From Maricaulis sp947259345 (GTDB lineage: Bacteria; Pseudomonadota; Alphaproteobacteria; Caulobacterales; Maricaulaceae): DNA of 64,000 nt. The notes beneath the pieces were generated by a model that had not been told where the DNA came from, searched no databases, and saw nothing but the letters and a program-made list of their open reading frames with translations. The position numbers were made by a program, and so were the translations under genes. Shown here piece by piece: positions 52,032 to 59,684 of the stretch; position 1 is the first letter of the stretch, and each line of letters opens with the position of its first letter. The DNA is taken from assembly GCA_965217205.1 (NCBI GenBank), contig OZ244254.1:1612001-1676000 (forward strand), in the 5' to 3' direction.

Positions 52032-54079
52032 AGCCAGGGGTCTCCGCTGTCATTGATGCCGCGCCGGCGCCGTTTTCGGCGCTTGGGCTTGACCTGCTGG
52101 GCAGGCACGGCGGGGGTCGGGGCATCGCTGGCGCCGGATGACTCTGCATCCGCATCAGCACTTGTGTCTGCTTCAGCGACCTTGGCGGCCGCTTTTGGAA
52201 GTTTCACCGGTGACGCATAGAGCGCCGCTACATTGTAGCGGCGCAGGTCATGGGCTTCGTTTCTCACGCCTTTCGGGCACTCGTAGGCGCGCACATCCTG
52301 GCCGCCAATCCGGCGCCGAATGACCTTCTCGGCAAGAAGCTGGCTGAAATACGCGGCGTCGTAATCCGCCGAAAAATGGCAATATCCCGCGCCGGGACTT
52401 TTAACGCGAAGCGCGCTGTAGACCTGATCGGAGGCGGCGTTCGTGCCAACCATGAACAGAGTGTGCTTGGTGCGTGAGATCGAAGCCCGCTTCGGCCAGA
52501 TCGGCTTGCCGGCCCCGCCGTCACCCTTGATGGCATACACGCGGCGGCCCAGACGTTCCGCGCAGAATTCATAGACACGCTGCGTATGATGACCACCGCT
52601 GTCGATCAGTGCGGTCTGGATCCTCATCGCCCGCCCATCCGCGCGGTGGTAAGCGCGAAGCAATAGCTCATCAAGCGACCGCCACACCGGGTCATGAGCC
52701 GGATCGCCCATCAGCACGGTATGCTTTATCCCCCAGCTTTCCGCGCCTGCACCCCACCCGACCACGTCCAGCTCGAGCCGGTTGTCCTGAACATCGACCG
52801 CAGCGGTCAGCCAAAGCACGCCTTCCGGGAAATCGTCTTCTCCATACGGCTCGCGCCGTGCCAGTAGGCTGTCCTGGCTGACAGAAACGCCGCCTTCTTC
52901 CCACTCCTCGGCAAGCTGGGTATTGGTGAAAACCTGAAGGGTGAGCACGTCATCCTTCTGGTTGAGAAACTTCTTGACTGTCGCGGCCAACGATTGAGTC
53001 AGCGAATACAGCTTTGAAGGGTTAAACCCCTGGTGTTCGGTCGGGATCGGCGCTCGTTTGCACGTCGGGCACAACGCCTCTCCGGTTGCGCTCCAATTCT
53101 CGTCGCCCGACCATTCAAGTGGCTTGTGATCTGCATCGCAGCACCGGAACGGGCGCGTCTGCCGATAACCCAGGTCTATCTCGTGCTGGACCGCTTGCAC
53201 TGCCGCTCGGCGCTCAGCCTCAGACCAAACGACACCGCAACCTCGGCAGCAATACCCGGCGGTTTCCGGCAGGTGTTGCTGGTTTTCGTCTTTGTCCCAC
53301 CGGACCCGGTCAAAGGTCATGACCTGCGCGTCGCCACAGTGCGGGCACCTGACGAAAAGGCGGCGCTGATCGCTCATGGCATACTCCCGGCCGATCCGAC
53401 TGAAACCCTTTCGTGTTGGCGAGCAGGTCCGAATGCTTTTGGCGTTCCAAAACGAGGACTGCCGCTCTTCGGCAAGCGAAAGCGGGTCGCCCTCCTTGCC
53501 AGCGGTCGGCGGGTATTTGTCGACCTCATCAGCGAGAATGACGCGCTTGGGGCGGCTCGCCAGATCGGTCGGCGAATTCGCACCGACAAGGTCGATCACC
53601 GAACCGGTGTCAAAAGCCTTGCGGGTCAATGTGCTGTCGCTTGAGCGACTCTTCGGATCCGGGCTGATATCGGCCAGCACCGGGGTTACTTCGAGCATTG
53701 GCTGCAACCGGTCCTTCGAAAAAGACTCGGCCAGCTTGTCGGTTGGCTGGATGAACAGGATCGGGCTTGGGTCCTGATGCGAGAAATAGCCCGCCGCGTT
53801 CAACAGCAGCTCAGATTTGAATTCCTGTGTCGGCGCCATCACCGTGACGGTGCGCACCCTCGGATCGGTCACGGCACGGGTTGGCCCCAAAGCCATCGGC
53901 GATCGTGACGTGCGCCACCGGCCTGGCTGTGCAGCGGCTCTTGACGATAGCCGGCGGAACTCGTCCGCCCATTCGATCAGGTTACGCCGCGGAACCGGCT
54001 TCAACGTCTGCCGGCGGATCGCCTGAAAGACGGACGCCACCGCCTCCCGCTTCGTCCGTCGGTTCGCCGATGACGTCAT
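52028..54079 (-). CDS. Terminase large subunit (GpA type)
   Basis: 683 residues from ATG 54079 (a GTG lies two codons up). The ATPase has a degenerate Walker A (MAPTQEFKSELLLN), Walker B with RVILADEVDKYP, and a zinc-binding pair (CPHCGDAQ and CRGCGVVW). The nuclease part has TAAVDVQDNRLELDVVGWG and ALIDSGGHHTQRVYEF. It translocates DNA and cuts cos-type ends. It overlaps the TerS gene by 98 bp. Confidence 0.95.
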   Translation of the reverse strand: MTSSANRRTKREAVASVFQAIRRQTLKPVPRRNLIEWADEFRRLSSRAAAQPGRWRTSRSPMALGPTRAVTDPRVRTVTVMAPTQEFKSELLLNAAGYFSHQDPSPILFIQPTDKLAESFSKDRLQPMLEVTPVLADISPDPKSRSSDSTLTRKAFDTGSVIDLVGANSPTDLASRPKRVILADEVDKYPPTAGKEGDPLSLAEERQSSFWNAKSIRTCSPTRKGFSRIGREYAMSDQRRLFVRCPHCGDAQVMTFDRVRWDKDENQQHLPETAGYCCRGCGVVWSEAERRAAVQAVQHEIDLGYRQTRPFRCCDADHKPLEWSGDENWSATGEALCPTCKRAPIPTEHQGFNPSKLYSLTQSLAATVKKFLNQKDDVLTLQVFTNTQLAEEWEEGGVSVSQDSLLARREPYGEDDFPEGVLWLTAAVDVQDNRLELDVVGWGAGAESWGIKHTVLMGDPAHDPVWRSLDELLLRAYHRADGRAMRIQTALIDSGGHHTQRVYEFCAERLGRRVYAIKGDGGAGKPIWPKRASISRTKHTLFMVGTNAASDQVYSALRVKSPGAGYCHFSADYDAAYFSQLLAEKVIRRRIGGQDVRAYECPKGVRNEAHDLRRYNVAALYASPVKLPKAAAKVAEADTSADADAESSGASDAPTPAVPAQQVKPKRRKRRRRGINDSGDPWL

Positions 54080-54572
54080 CCGCACTCAATTCCTTCAGGA
54101 TGTCGTCGACCATCTCTGCAATGACCGGCTCAAACTCCAGAGCACGTGCCGCATCAAGTTCCGGTGCCAGGCGGCCGGGCAGCGCTGTCAGCCGGGCACG
54201 CACGGTCGAGTACTCACGAGTGACGACTTCGGCGACCAGCTCGACATCGACGACGCGACCCTCTGCCTTGGCCAGATCAATTTCCGCTATGGCCGCCTCC
54301 GCGAGCATTTTGCGAGCGCGGGCCTGGTCGTAATTCGCGGGCTGGATCTTCGGTTGATCAGGACCACCCTGCGGCTCGCCGGGGCCCTCCACATTCTGAA
54401 GATGCCAGCGGAAAACGTCCGGAGTGTTGAAAAGCCACTCTTTTCCTTTTGCGCCTTTTTGCTCGATTGGGCAGCCGCGGCGAACCCAGGCCGAAACCGT
54501 CTTCACCGAAACTCCAAATATTTTCGCGCAGTTGGCTCTGTTGACCGTGTTGCGATCGACGCTACCGCTCAT
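53982..54572 (-). CDS. Terminase small subunit (Nu1-like)
   Basis: 196 residues. N-terminal winged helix (NRANCAKIFGVSVKTVSAWV, WLFNTPDVFRW) that recognises the packaging site, a central dimerisation helix (YDQARARKMLAEAAIAEIDL) and a C-terminal part that binds TerL. Pairs with a GpA-type TerL, so cos packaging is expected. Confidence 0.9.
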   Translation of the reverse strand: MSGSVDRNTVNRANCAKIFGVSVKTVSAWVRRGCPIEQKGAKGKEWLFNTPDVFRWHLQNVEGPGEPQGGPDQPKIQPANYDQARARKMLAEAAIAEIDLAKAEGRVVDVELVAEVVTREYSTVRARLTALPGRLAPELDAARALEFEPVIAEMVDDILKELSADDVIGEPTDEAGGGGVRLSGDPPADVEAGSAA

Positions 54573-54731
54573 CGCGTTTCACTCTCGATCGCGAAAGCCA
54601 TGAAACACCCTTCCCGAATCCTCATGACTAGACACAAATCGGGGACCGAACATACCCACGTCACGGGGGGCTCTGGAAGAACCTAGCGGGGTGGGGGTGG
54701 CCCCCTACGCCATTGATATGTAGGGCCAATC
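54573..54731. other. Candidate cos region
   Basis: A 159-bp gap directly upstream of TerS, where lambdoid phages carry cos. It is very GC-rich in places and holds an interrupted palindrome (GGGGGTGGCCCCC, ~54691-54703). No overhang sequence can be named from one genome. Confidence 0.35.
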
Positions 54732-55493
54732 CTAGCGCGCGGTGCGCATCGCCTGACGCATGGCCAAGCGCAGGCTGATCGGGAACTGGCGCCGTACGAA
54801 GGCTTGCGAGGTTCCGAAGAAGTCAAAGCGGCGCCGATATTGCGGCTGCCTCACCTCAATCAGCACCGGCTTGATCGAGCCGTTTCGCTTGCGCTCCCAA
54901 ACCCCAGGCGCCAACGCACCGCCCTTCTTTGGAACGAAGAAATCACGCCGGCGCGTATTGCGGGTGCGGCTGCGAGAAGTCCGGTTCTGGGTGGCATCCG
55001 AAGACGCGCCGAGGCCGGACAGAATTCGTACATATGTCGTGCGCGGCAGGTTGCCATACTGGTTCAGTCGCTGGCCGGGCGCAGGCACCAGGAAGGACGA
55101 GCGCCCAATCAAGCCGCGTCGGCGCATTGCCGCCTCGTGACGCTTCACCAGGCGCGGCGTGCCGAACACCTGAGGGCGAAGGTATTGCCCGGCAGCCGTC
55201 CCCTTGCCAGCGAACTCACGCCACATCAGGCTGGCTGTCGAAACCGCCGCAGCGAGACCAGCATTCCGGCTGCCTCTGCGATAGCGAGCCTTGCGGGCGT
55301 AAATGCCGCGAATGGTGAACGGCTTCGGTCGGTCGAGCGCTCGCCGCATGGCGCGCTGATTGTGTGTCACTCCGCCCTGGGCCACATCGTTCACCGCACG
55401 AAACACGGCGAACGGCAACTGTTCCCGCTCGACGCGGTTCAGCGATCGCTTGAACTCCCGAACATTCGACCGGATATCGAAACCCGGCAGCAT
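54732..55493 (-). CDS. Basic phage protein, possibly gpZ-like minor tail protein
   Basis: 253 residues, strongly basic. The opening (REQLPFAVFRAVNDVAQGGVTH) is the pattern of gpZ-like/tail-completion proteins; the rest is rich in Arg (RRRGLIGRSSFLVPAPGQ). Its location before TerS rather than within the tail block is unusual, so the assignment is weak. Confidence 0.55.
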   Translation of the reverse strand: MLPGFDIRSNVREFKRSLNRVEREQLPFAVFRAVNDVAQGGVTHNQRAMRRALDRPKPFTIRGIYARKARYRRGSRNAGLAAAVSTASLMWREFAGKGTAAGQYLRPQVFGTPRLVKRHEAAMRRRGLIGRSSFLVPAPGQRLNQYGNLPRTTYVRILSGLGASSDATQNRTSRSRTRNTRRRDFFVPKKGGALAPGVWERKRNGSIKPVLIEVRQPQYRRRFDFFGTSQAFVRRQFPISLRLAMRQAMRTAR

Positions 55494-55496
55494 GGC

Positions 55497-55784
55497 TTAT
55501 CGCGTCTTCCGTGCTTTGCCGCCCTTGGCGGTCTTGCGCGGCGATCGCACCCCATCACCAGCGGCCGGGACGTTGGCGAAAGGCTCCTCAACAGCCGCTA
55601 CCTTCCCTTCGACAGCGGCAAACTCAGAGCACCCGTCGTCTTCGAGCGTGATCGGCCATTGCGTTTCAATGACAGGCCCGCCGCCCTCGACCGGGCGTGG
55701 TGCATTGCGGCGGCAGGTCCCGGCGCGCTTCACGTTTCCCTGGCGCACGAAGCACCAGTGCTGACACTTTTCACAAGTCGACAT
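55497..55784 (-). CDS. Small Cys-rich phage protein
   Basis: 95 residues from ATG 55784 (GGAG 6 bases upstream). N-terminal Cys cluster (STCEKCQHWCFVRQGNVKRAGTCRR, abbreviated) suggests a zinc site; the C-terminus is basic (KTAKGGKARKTR). An upstream in-frame start would have to read through a terminator hairpin, so I reject it. Confidence 0.65.
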   Translation of the reverse strand: MSTCEKCQHWCFVRQGNVKRAGTCRRNAPRPVEGGGPVIETQWPITLEDDGCSEFAAVEGKVAAVEEPFANVPAAGDGVRSPRKTAKGGKARKTR

Positions 55785-55824
55785 CGGAGGCTCCGATTCT
55801 CTGATCCACTGACGATCAGGCATG

Positions 55825-55846
55825 AAAAAGCCGCCCATCGGGCGGC
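55825..55846 (-). terminator. Intrinsic terminator upstream of the late region
   Basis: GCCGCCC (55830-55836) pairs with GGGCGGC (55840-55846) around ATC. Five T and CATGCC follow on the minus strand. It separates the toxin-antitoxin block from the late genes; 55847-56021 has no gene I can support. Confidence 0.8.
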
Positions 55847-56021
55847 GCATGTAGTTGGCGTTGGACACATTGACCCCGGCGGCTATTTCGGCGCGTTGCG
55901 CTAGCCCAGGTCTGCCGCGGCTCGCCCCATTATGATGTTCTTGGCTCGGGGTGCCGTCGGATCGCAGGTCGTCCTTAAGAAGGAAGGTCCGCTAGTTCGC
56001 AATTTAAGTCAAACCGTAACG

Positions 56022-56042
56022 GGGCGGCTTGGCGCCGCCCCG
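56022..56042 (-). terminator. Hairpin terminator after the antitoxin gene
   Basis: GGGGCGGC (56022-56029) pairs with GCCGCCCC (56035-56042). Only a weak T stretch follows on the minus strand. It lies 10 bp past the antitoxin stop. Confidence 0.55.
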
Positions 56043-56051
56043 CTGATACAA

Positions 56052-56390
56052 CTAGCCACAGGCAGTCTGCAGCCCGTCATCCTCTGCCGCCGACTCTCGT
56101 ATCGCAGCCTCAAACACGCCGCGAACGAAATCCGGATTTCTTTCTATCAACAGCAAGTAGGCTCTCATCGCACCCAGCGGTCGATTCCTCTTCTGCTCCC
56201 AGTCCCTAATTTGGTGGACCGTGAATCCATAACTATGAGCGAAGGCCTCCTGCGACAACTTCAATTCCGATCGGATGGTTTTGACATCAACATCCGGCGG
56301 CACAAAGATCGAGGCAGGCTTCGCATCCCCTCTTGCAATTGCTCGCGCCTCTCGCGCAGCAGCAATCAGCTTTTTTCCGGCGGTGGTCAT
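56052..56390 (-). CDS. HigA-type antitoxin (XRE helix-turn-helix)
   Basis: 112 residues. Helix-turn-helix in RSELKLSQEAFAHSYGFTVH and QIRDWEQKRNRPLG; the flanking helix MRAYLLLIERNP is typical of HigA/MqsA-like antitoxins. It overlaps the toxin gene by ATGA. It should bind the toxin and repress the operon. Confidence 0.85.
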   Translation of the reverse strand: MTTAGKKLIAAAREARAIARGDAKPASIFVPPDVDVKTIRSELKLSQEAFAHSYGFTVHQIRDWEQKRNRPLGAMRAYLLLIERNPDFVRGVFEAAIRESAAEDDGLQTACG

Positions 56391-56761
56391 GACGCTCTTC
56401 CTATTTGGGTCACTGTGCTTCTCACATTCTCCCTGTAGTCCTCGGCGAGACCGGCAAGATATTTCCTCAGATCATTGCGTTCGGCCTTCGACAGGTTGAT
56501 TTTTTGGCCCTTGTCGAAAATCGCGAGGAGAAACACTGGGACATCCGCAGCTGCGAAGTACCAGACTATACGATATCCGCCACTTTTACCTTTTCCCTTC
56601 TTGGCGATCCGCAATTTCCTAGCACCACCAGTTCCTTGAATAACCACTCCACCAGTCGGGTCTTGAGAGATGAGAGTGGTAATCTGGTGCTGCTCTTCGG
56701 AGGACAACCCGATTGATTTCGCATCGCCGTTATAGGCTTCGGTTTCTATGACGGTATGCAT
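56387..56761 (-). CDS. HigB/RelE-type toxin
   Basis: 124 residues. RelE-fold pattern: ARKLRIAKKGKGKSGGYRIV and the strand PVFLLAIFDKGQKINLSKAE, then ERNDLRKYLAGL. Basic surface and the GGYRIVWY block suit a ribosome-dependent mRNA endonuclease. Toxin-first order with a HigA-like antitoxin matches HigBA systems. Probably helps keep the prophage. Confidence 0.85.
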   Translation of the reverse strand: MHTVIETEAYNGDAKSIGLSSEEQHQITTLISQDPTGGVVIQGTGGARKLRIAKKGKGKSGGYRIVWYFAAADVPVFLLAIFDKGQKINLSKAERNDLRKYLAGLAEDYRENVRSTVTQIGRAS

Positions 56762-56830
56762 CAGGCTTCCCCAGCTACGGACTTTACGTAGTTACCAGTT
56801 AAGGCAGGTTTAAGGCAACCGCTTTTTCGA

Positions 56831-57550
56831 TCACGCCGCACGCCCCAGCGCGATAATCGGTATATCGACCGCCCGCTCGGCGCCGAACAGCCGCAGCACC
56901 ATTCGGGCCTGCTGGCCGCGGATCTCGGTCACTTCAGCCACATGCCCCTCGAATGGCCCCTCCAGCACTTCCACGCGATCACCCGCCGCGAATTCGCGAT
57001 AGGTCCGCATCCAGCGCTGCGCATCTGGCGCGTTGAACTCCCCGCGCGAGTGTCGCACCAGCAGCGAGCGCACCTGGCGGTAGGGCAGTGCCATCGGCCG
57101 CCCTTCATGTCCGATCACCTCGCGCACCAGCCGAAACCGGAACAGGTTCGACCATTGCGCATCCATCACAGCCTGATCGCCCGCATAGATGCCGATCAGG
57201 CAATAGCCCGGAATGAGCGCAAAGCGCATCTCGGTCTTGCGCTTCGCCATCCGGTTGACCTTGCGAAACTTCGTCTCGGTTGGGACGAACACGATCAGGC
57301 CGGCATCATCGAGAATGCGCTCGGCTGTGAACTCCTTGCCCGACGGGACGCGCAGCAGATACCAGTCCAGGTCGCCCAGCGTGTCCAGATCATTGGCGCT
57401 CAGGCAGCGATTCTCCACCTCCCGCCGCTTCACCTTGCGAGGCGTCTTGCGCGGCGGTGCCGTCTCGGTGGCTGGTGCAAGCGCTGCTTCCTTCAGGAGA
57501 TGCCCCAGCGGCTTGTATGGGCGCTTCGGAGCCCTGCGACGGTCGGTCAT
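56831..57550 (-). CDS. NusG-family transcription antitermination protein
   Basis: 239 residues from ATG 57550. A basic N-terminal tail (~1-65) precedes an NGN domain (~68-180): DWYLLRVPSGKEFTAERIL, then FVPTETKFRKVNR and FALIPGYCLIGI. A KOW domain closes the protein (EFAAGDRVEVLEGPFEGHVA, VLRLFGAERAVDIPI). NusG paralogues such as RfaH and LoaP keep RNA polymerase elongating through terminators. It is the last gene of the early operon and stands ahead of several intrinsic terminators in the late region, so a Q-like role is plausible. Overlaps its upstream gene by ATGA. Confidence 0.85.
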   Translation of the reverse strand: MTDRRRAPKRPYKPLGHLLKEAALAPATETAPPRKTPRKVKRREVENRCLSANDLDTLGDLDWYLLRVPSGKEFTAERILDDAGLIVFVPTETKFRKVNRMAKRKTEMRFALIPGYCLIGIYAGDQAVMDAQWSNLFRFRLVREVIGHEGRPMALPYRQVRSLLVRHSRGEFNAPDAQRWMRTYREFAAGDRVEVLEGPFEGHVAEVTEIRGQQARMVLRLFGAERAVDIPIIALGRAA

Positions 57551-57957
57551 GCGCCGCCCCCTACAACAATACCCACCACAAACATCACCGCCGGTACCAC
57601 CCATCCGATCACGGGCGTCTTTCGCGGCGCCGCTTGCACGGGCGCTTCCATCCCGATTCCGCGCAAATGCTCGCTCAATGCATCACGGAGCCGCTGCAGG
57701 TCCTTGGCCGGCACCATGACGGAAACCGAAAACTCGGTAATGGCGACTTGGTCGAGCACCCATTGACGCAGTCGCTGGCCCGTTCCTTCAGGCTGTACCG
57801 CGATTTTCACGACCAAGCGCCCTTTCTGCTCAGGCTCCACCAGAAGCGAGAACCAGTCGTCGCACTCCGGCCCCTCGGGATCAGACAAGACCGACGTGCG
57901 GCCGGCTGTTTCATAGGCAAACAGGCGGCGCCTCTTTGTCACGCGGGCAGAACTCAT
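57547..57957 (-). CDS. Phage protein with C-terminal membrane anchor
   Basis: 136 residues. A soluble part of mixed strands and helices (~20-105) and one C-terminal transmembrane helix (IGWVVPAVMFVVGIVVGGG). Overlaps both neighbours by ATGA. Family not recognised. Confidence 0.65.
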   Translation of the reverse strand: MSSARVTKRRRLFAYETAGRTSVLSDPEGPECDDWFSLLVEPEQKGRLVVKIAVQPEGTGQRLRQWVLDQVAITEFSVSVMVPAKDLQRLRDALSEHLRGIGMEAPVQAAPRKTPVIGWVVPAVMFVVGIVVGGGA

Positions 57958-58094
57958 GCAGCTTTGCTCCGACTGGTGATGCTGGGATAGGCGTGGCTGC
58001 CCTCGCCGCGCATGGCCGCCCGAAAGGCGCCCTGCTGTTCAGGCAAGAGGCGATAGGCGCCCACCGGGGCGCGGTTGGCCGGAAGAATGATCAC
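57954..58094 (-). CDS. 46-residue phage protein
   Basis: Starts on GTG 58094, which shares GTGA with the stop of the previous gene, and ends sharing ATGA with the next start. The product (IILPANRAPVGAYRLLPEQQ...) looks protein-like. The double translational coupling supports a real gene although it is very short. Function unknown. Confidence 0.6.
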   Translation of the reverse strand: MIILPANRAPVGAYRLLPEQQGAFRAAMRGEGSHAYPSITSRSKAA

Positions 58095-58390
58095 CCATAA
58101 TCGCAAATCCGCTGCTTCAGCCCGTGCATCAGCACACGCACCAGCTTGCGGCTGCGCCCATCCTCCGACGGATTGTCATGCTCGAGCGCCGCCAGGATGC
58201 CATCGACCGTCGCCGGGCCTCGGGCCAGACAGCGCGCCAAAACCGTCTGCTGCGGGTTCAACGCCCACTCATAGGGCGCAAACAGGATATTCACCTCGGC
58301 AGCCTGTTCGGCTCGCTCCAGGCGCTCCTCGAGATATTCGATCCGGTCCATCCGGGCTTGGCAGAGCGGGCAGGCATGGTCATCCATCAA
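58091..58390 (-). CDS. Receiver-less winged-helix protein with coiled coil
   Basis: 99 residues. A CPLC motif (~7-10), a short coiled coil (DRIEYLEERLERAEQAAE), then a C-terminal winged-helix region: LNPQQTVLARCLARGPATVD, followed by SRKLVRVLMHGLKQRI, the trace of the OmpR/PhoB recognition-helix segment. Shares its coiled-coil-plus-wing layout with the CtrA-like protein at 59681. Overlaps neighbours by ATGA and GTGA. Confidence 0.65.
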   Translation of the reverse strand: MMDDHACPLCQARMDRIEYLEERLERAEQAAEVNILFAPYEWALNPQQTVLARCLARGPATVDGILAALEHDNPSEDGRSRKLVRVLMHGLKQRICDYG

Positions 58391-58629
58391 GCTGCCCTCC
58401 GCATCCGCAGGCGCTCAATCCGGCTCACGCGGAAATCACGGGGCAGGCCATCGACAAGATCAGTCTCGACAATGCACGGCTTGCAGCCAGACCGCGGGCA
58501 GAAAGGTCCGGCCCTCACAGTGGCGCAAACGCTGTAGCCCCGATCAGCCCAGAAATTGACAATCGCCGTCGCCTGGCGCTCGGCGCGCTCGCGCTCGGCG
58601 GCGCTGCTGCGGTCAGCCAGTCCGGACAT
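58387..58629 (-). CDS. Small Cys-containing phage protein
   Basis: 80 residues from ATG 58629. A helical N-terminus rich in Arg, Ala and Glu, then CATVRAGPFCPRSGCKPC, four Cys that may bind zinc, and a basic C-terminus. Overlaps the replication gene (TGATG). No family recognised. Confidence 0.6.
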   Translation of the reverse strand: MSGLADRSSAAERERAERQATAIVNFWADRGYSVCATVRAGPFCPRSGCKPCIVETDLVDGLPRDFRVSRIERLRMRRAA

Positions 58630-59684
58630 CACCCCACCCCCTGCGCCTTGCGGCGCTCCTCGCGGCGGGCCAGAAAGGCTTCCGACCACACGCTGAGATG
58701 ATTGGCAGCGATCAGGGCCTCAAAAGCCCTCCGGAACTCCAGCTCGCCCGTCGGCACAACAGCCACCATCTGGGCCCCTTCCCGGTGAAACCGGAACGCA
58801 CCCGGCTCCGCCCAGCGGCGGATATCCCGCTCGGCCGTGCCACTCTCCCGGGCCGTAGCCAGAAACTGATGCGCCTCACTGTCGGTCAGGCGGGCAGGCT
58901 CCAGGACGATGGCTTCCTTCGGCACCCACTGGCGCACCAGGCCGCGCTTGGGGTTCAGGTCGAGGAATTTGCGAAGGCCGACCGGCAACTGCCCGGTCTT
59001 GGCCACCGCCGCCGCATAGGCCCGCCCTGCCGCCAGCACCGCATCCGGCCCCAGCGCATCGACAGCCTTGCGCCAATCAGATCGGGCAACCCGCAAATTC
59101 ACATTCCCCGATCGCGCCATCGGGTAAACCGAACAGAAAAGATCAAATCCCTCTTTCTCCCCCTCCAAGGGGGTAAGGGGGTTAGGTTCTATTCCAGGTT
59201 CCCTTCCAAGGTTTGTGTCCGGATTCCGGACACGGGAATCGCGATTTTCCGGACACGGCTTTTGCGATTTTCCGGACACGGCTCCGAGTCCGGTTTCCGG
59301 ACACGGCTCGCCCCTTTGTTCCGATTTCGTTCCGAGTCCGGATTTCGGACACGGCTCCACAACATCTTGTGCCTCGTGATCTACATCTTGTGTCGACTGA
59401 GGCTGTCCCCCGTCGAGCCCCAGGACGTAAAATGTGCTCTGTTGGCGCCGCGTCTTGCGGTCAGCCCGCTGCACGCGCTTGATAAGCCCGCCCTGCTCCA
59501 GGGTCGCCAAATGCGCGTTCAAGGTTGAACGGCTCATTTCGCACAGATCCGCGAGCAGCTTCTGGGACGGGTCGCAGCGGCCCGTGTGTCGATTGTGGCA
59601 GTCAGCCAGATGCCACAGCACGATCTTGGCCGCCGGTTTCAAGCCACGCTGCTTGATCGCCCAATTGGTCGCTTCGTGACTCAT
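58629..59684 (-). CDS. O-like replication initiator with helix-turn-helix
   Basis: 351 residues from ATG 59684. The N-terminal ~95 residues are a replication-type winged helix (KPAAKIVLWHLADCHNRHTG, CDPSQKLLADLCEMSRSTLN, HLATLEQGGLIKRVQR). A low-complexity linker (~110-155) is encoded by repeated DNA (iterons), and the C-terminal part (~190-350) is helical. The design, DNA-binding head, origin repeats inside the gene and a tail for helicase loading, is that of lambda O. Stops and starts overlap both neighbours. No helicase-loader gene (P-like) is obvious nearby. Confidence 0.75.
   Translation of the reverse strand: MSHEATNWAIKQRGLKPAAKIVLWHLADCHNRHTGRCDPSQKLLADLCEMSRSTLNAHLATLEQGGLIKRVQRADRKTRRQQSTFYVLGLDGGQPQSTQDVDHEAQDVVEPCPKSGLGTKSEQRGEPCPETGLGAVSGKSQKPCPENRDSRVRNPDTNLGREPGIEPNPLTPLEGEKEGFDLFCSVYPMARSGNVNLRVARSDWRKAVDALGPDAVLAAGRAYAAAVAKTGQLPVGLRKFLDLNPKRGLVRQWVPKEAIVLEPARLTDSEAHQFLATARESGTAERDIRRWAEPGAFRFHREGAQMVAVVPTGELEFRRAFEALIAANHLSVWSEAFLARREERRKAQGVG
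59226..59354. repeat. Iteron array inside the O-like gene (candidate replication origin)
   Basis: CCGGACACGG occurs at 59226, 59249, 59272 and 59297, and with one mismatch at 59345: spacing 23, 23, 25 and 48 bases (about two turns of the helix each). Flanks contain the similar TCCGGA and GAGTCCGG blocks. Such arrays inside an initiator gene are the lambda type of origin. No other origin-like sequence is seen in the window. Confidence 0.7.

Noticed and set aside
55785..55990. Upstream extension of the Cys-rich gene through the terminator
   Set aside because: The frame is open, but it would read through a clear terminator hairpin and has no ribosome site; ATG 55784 has a good one.
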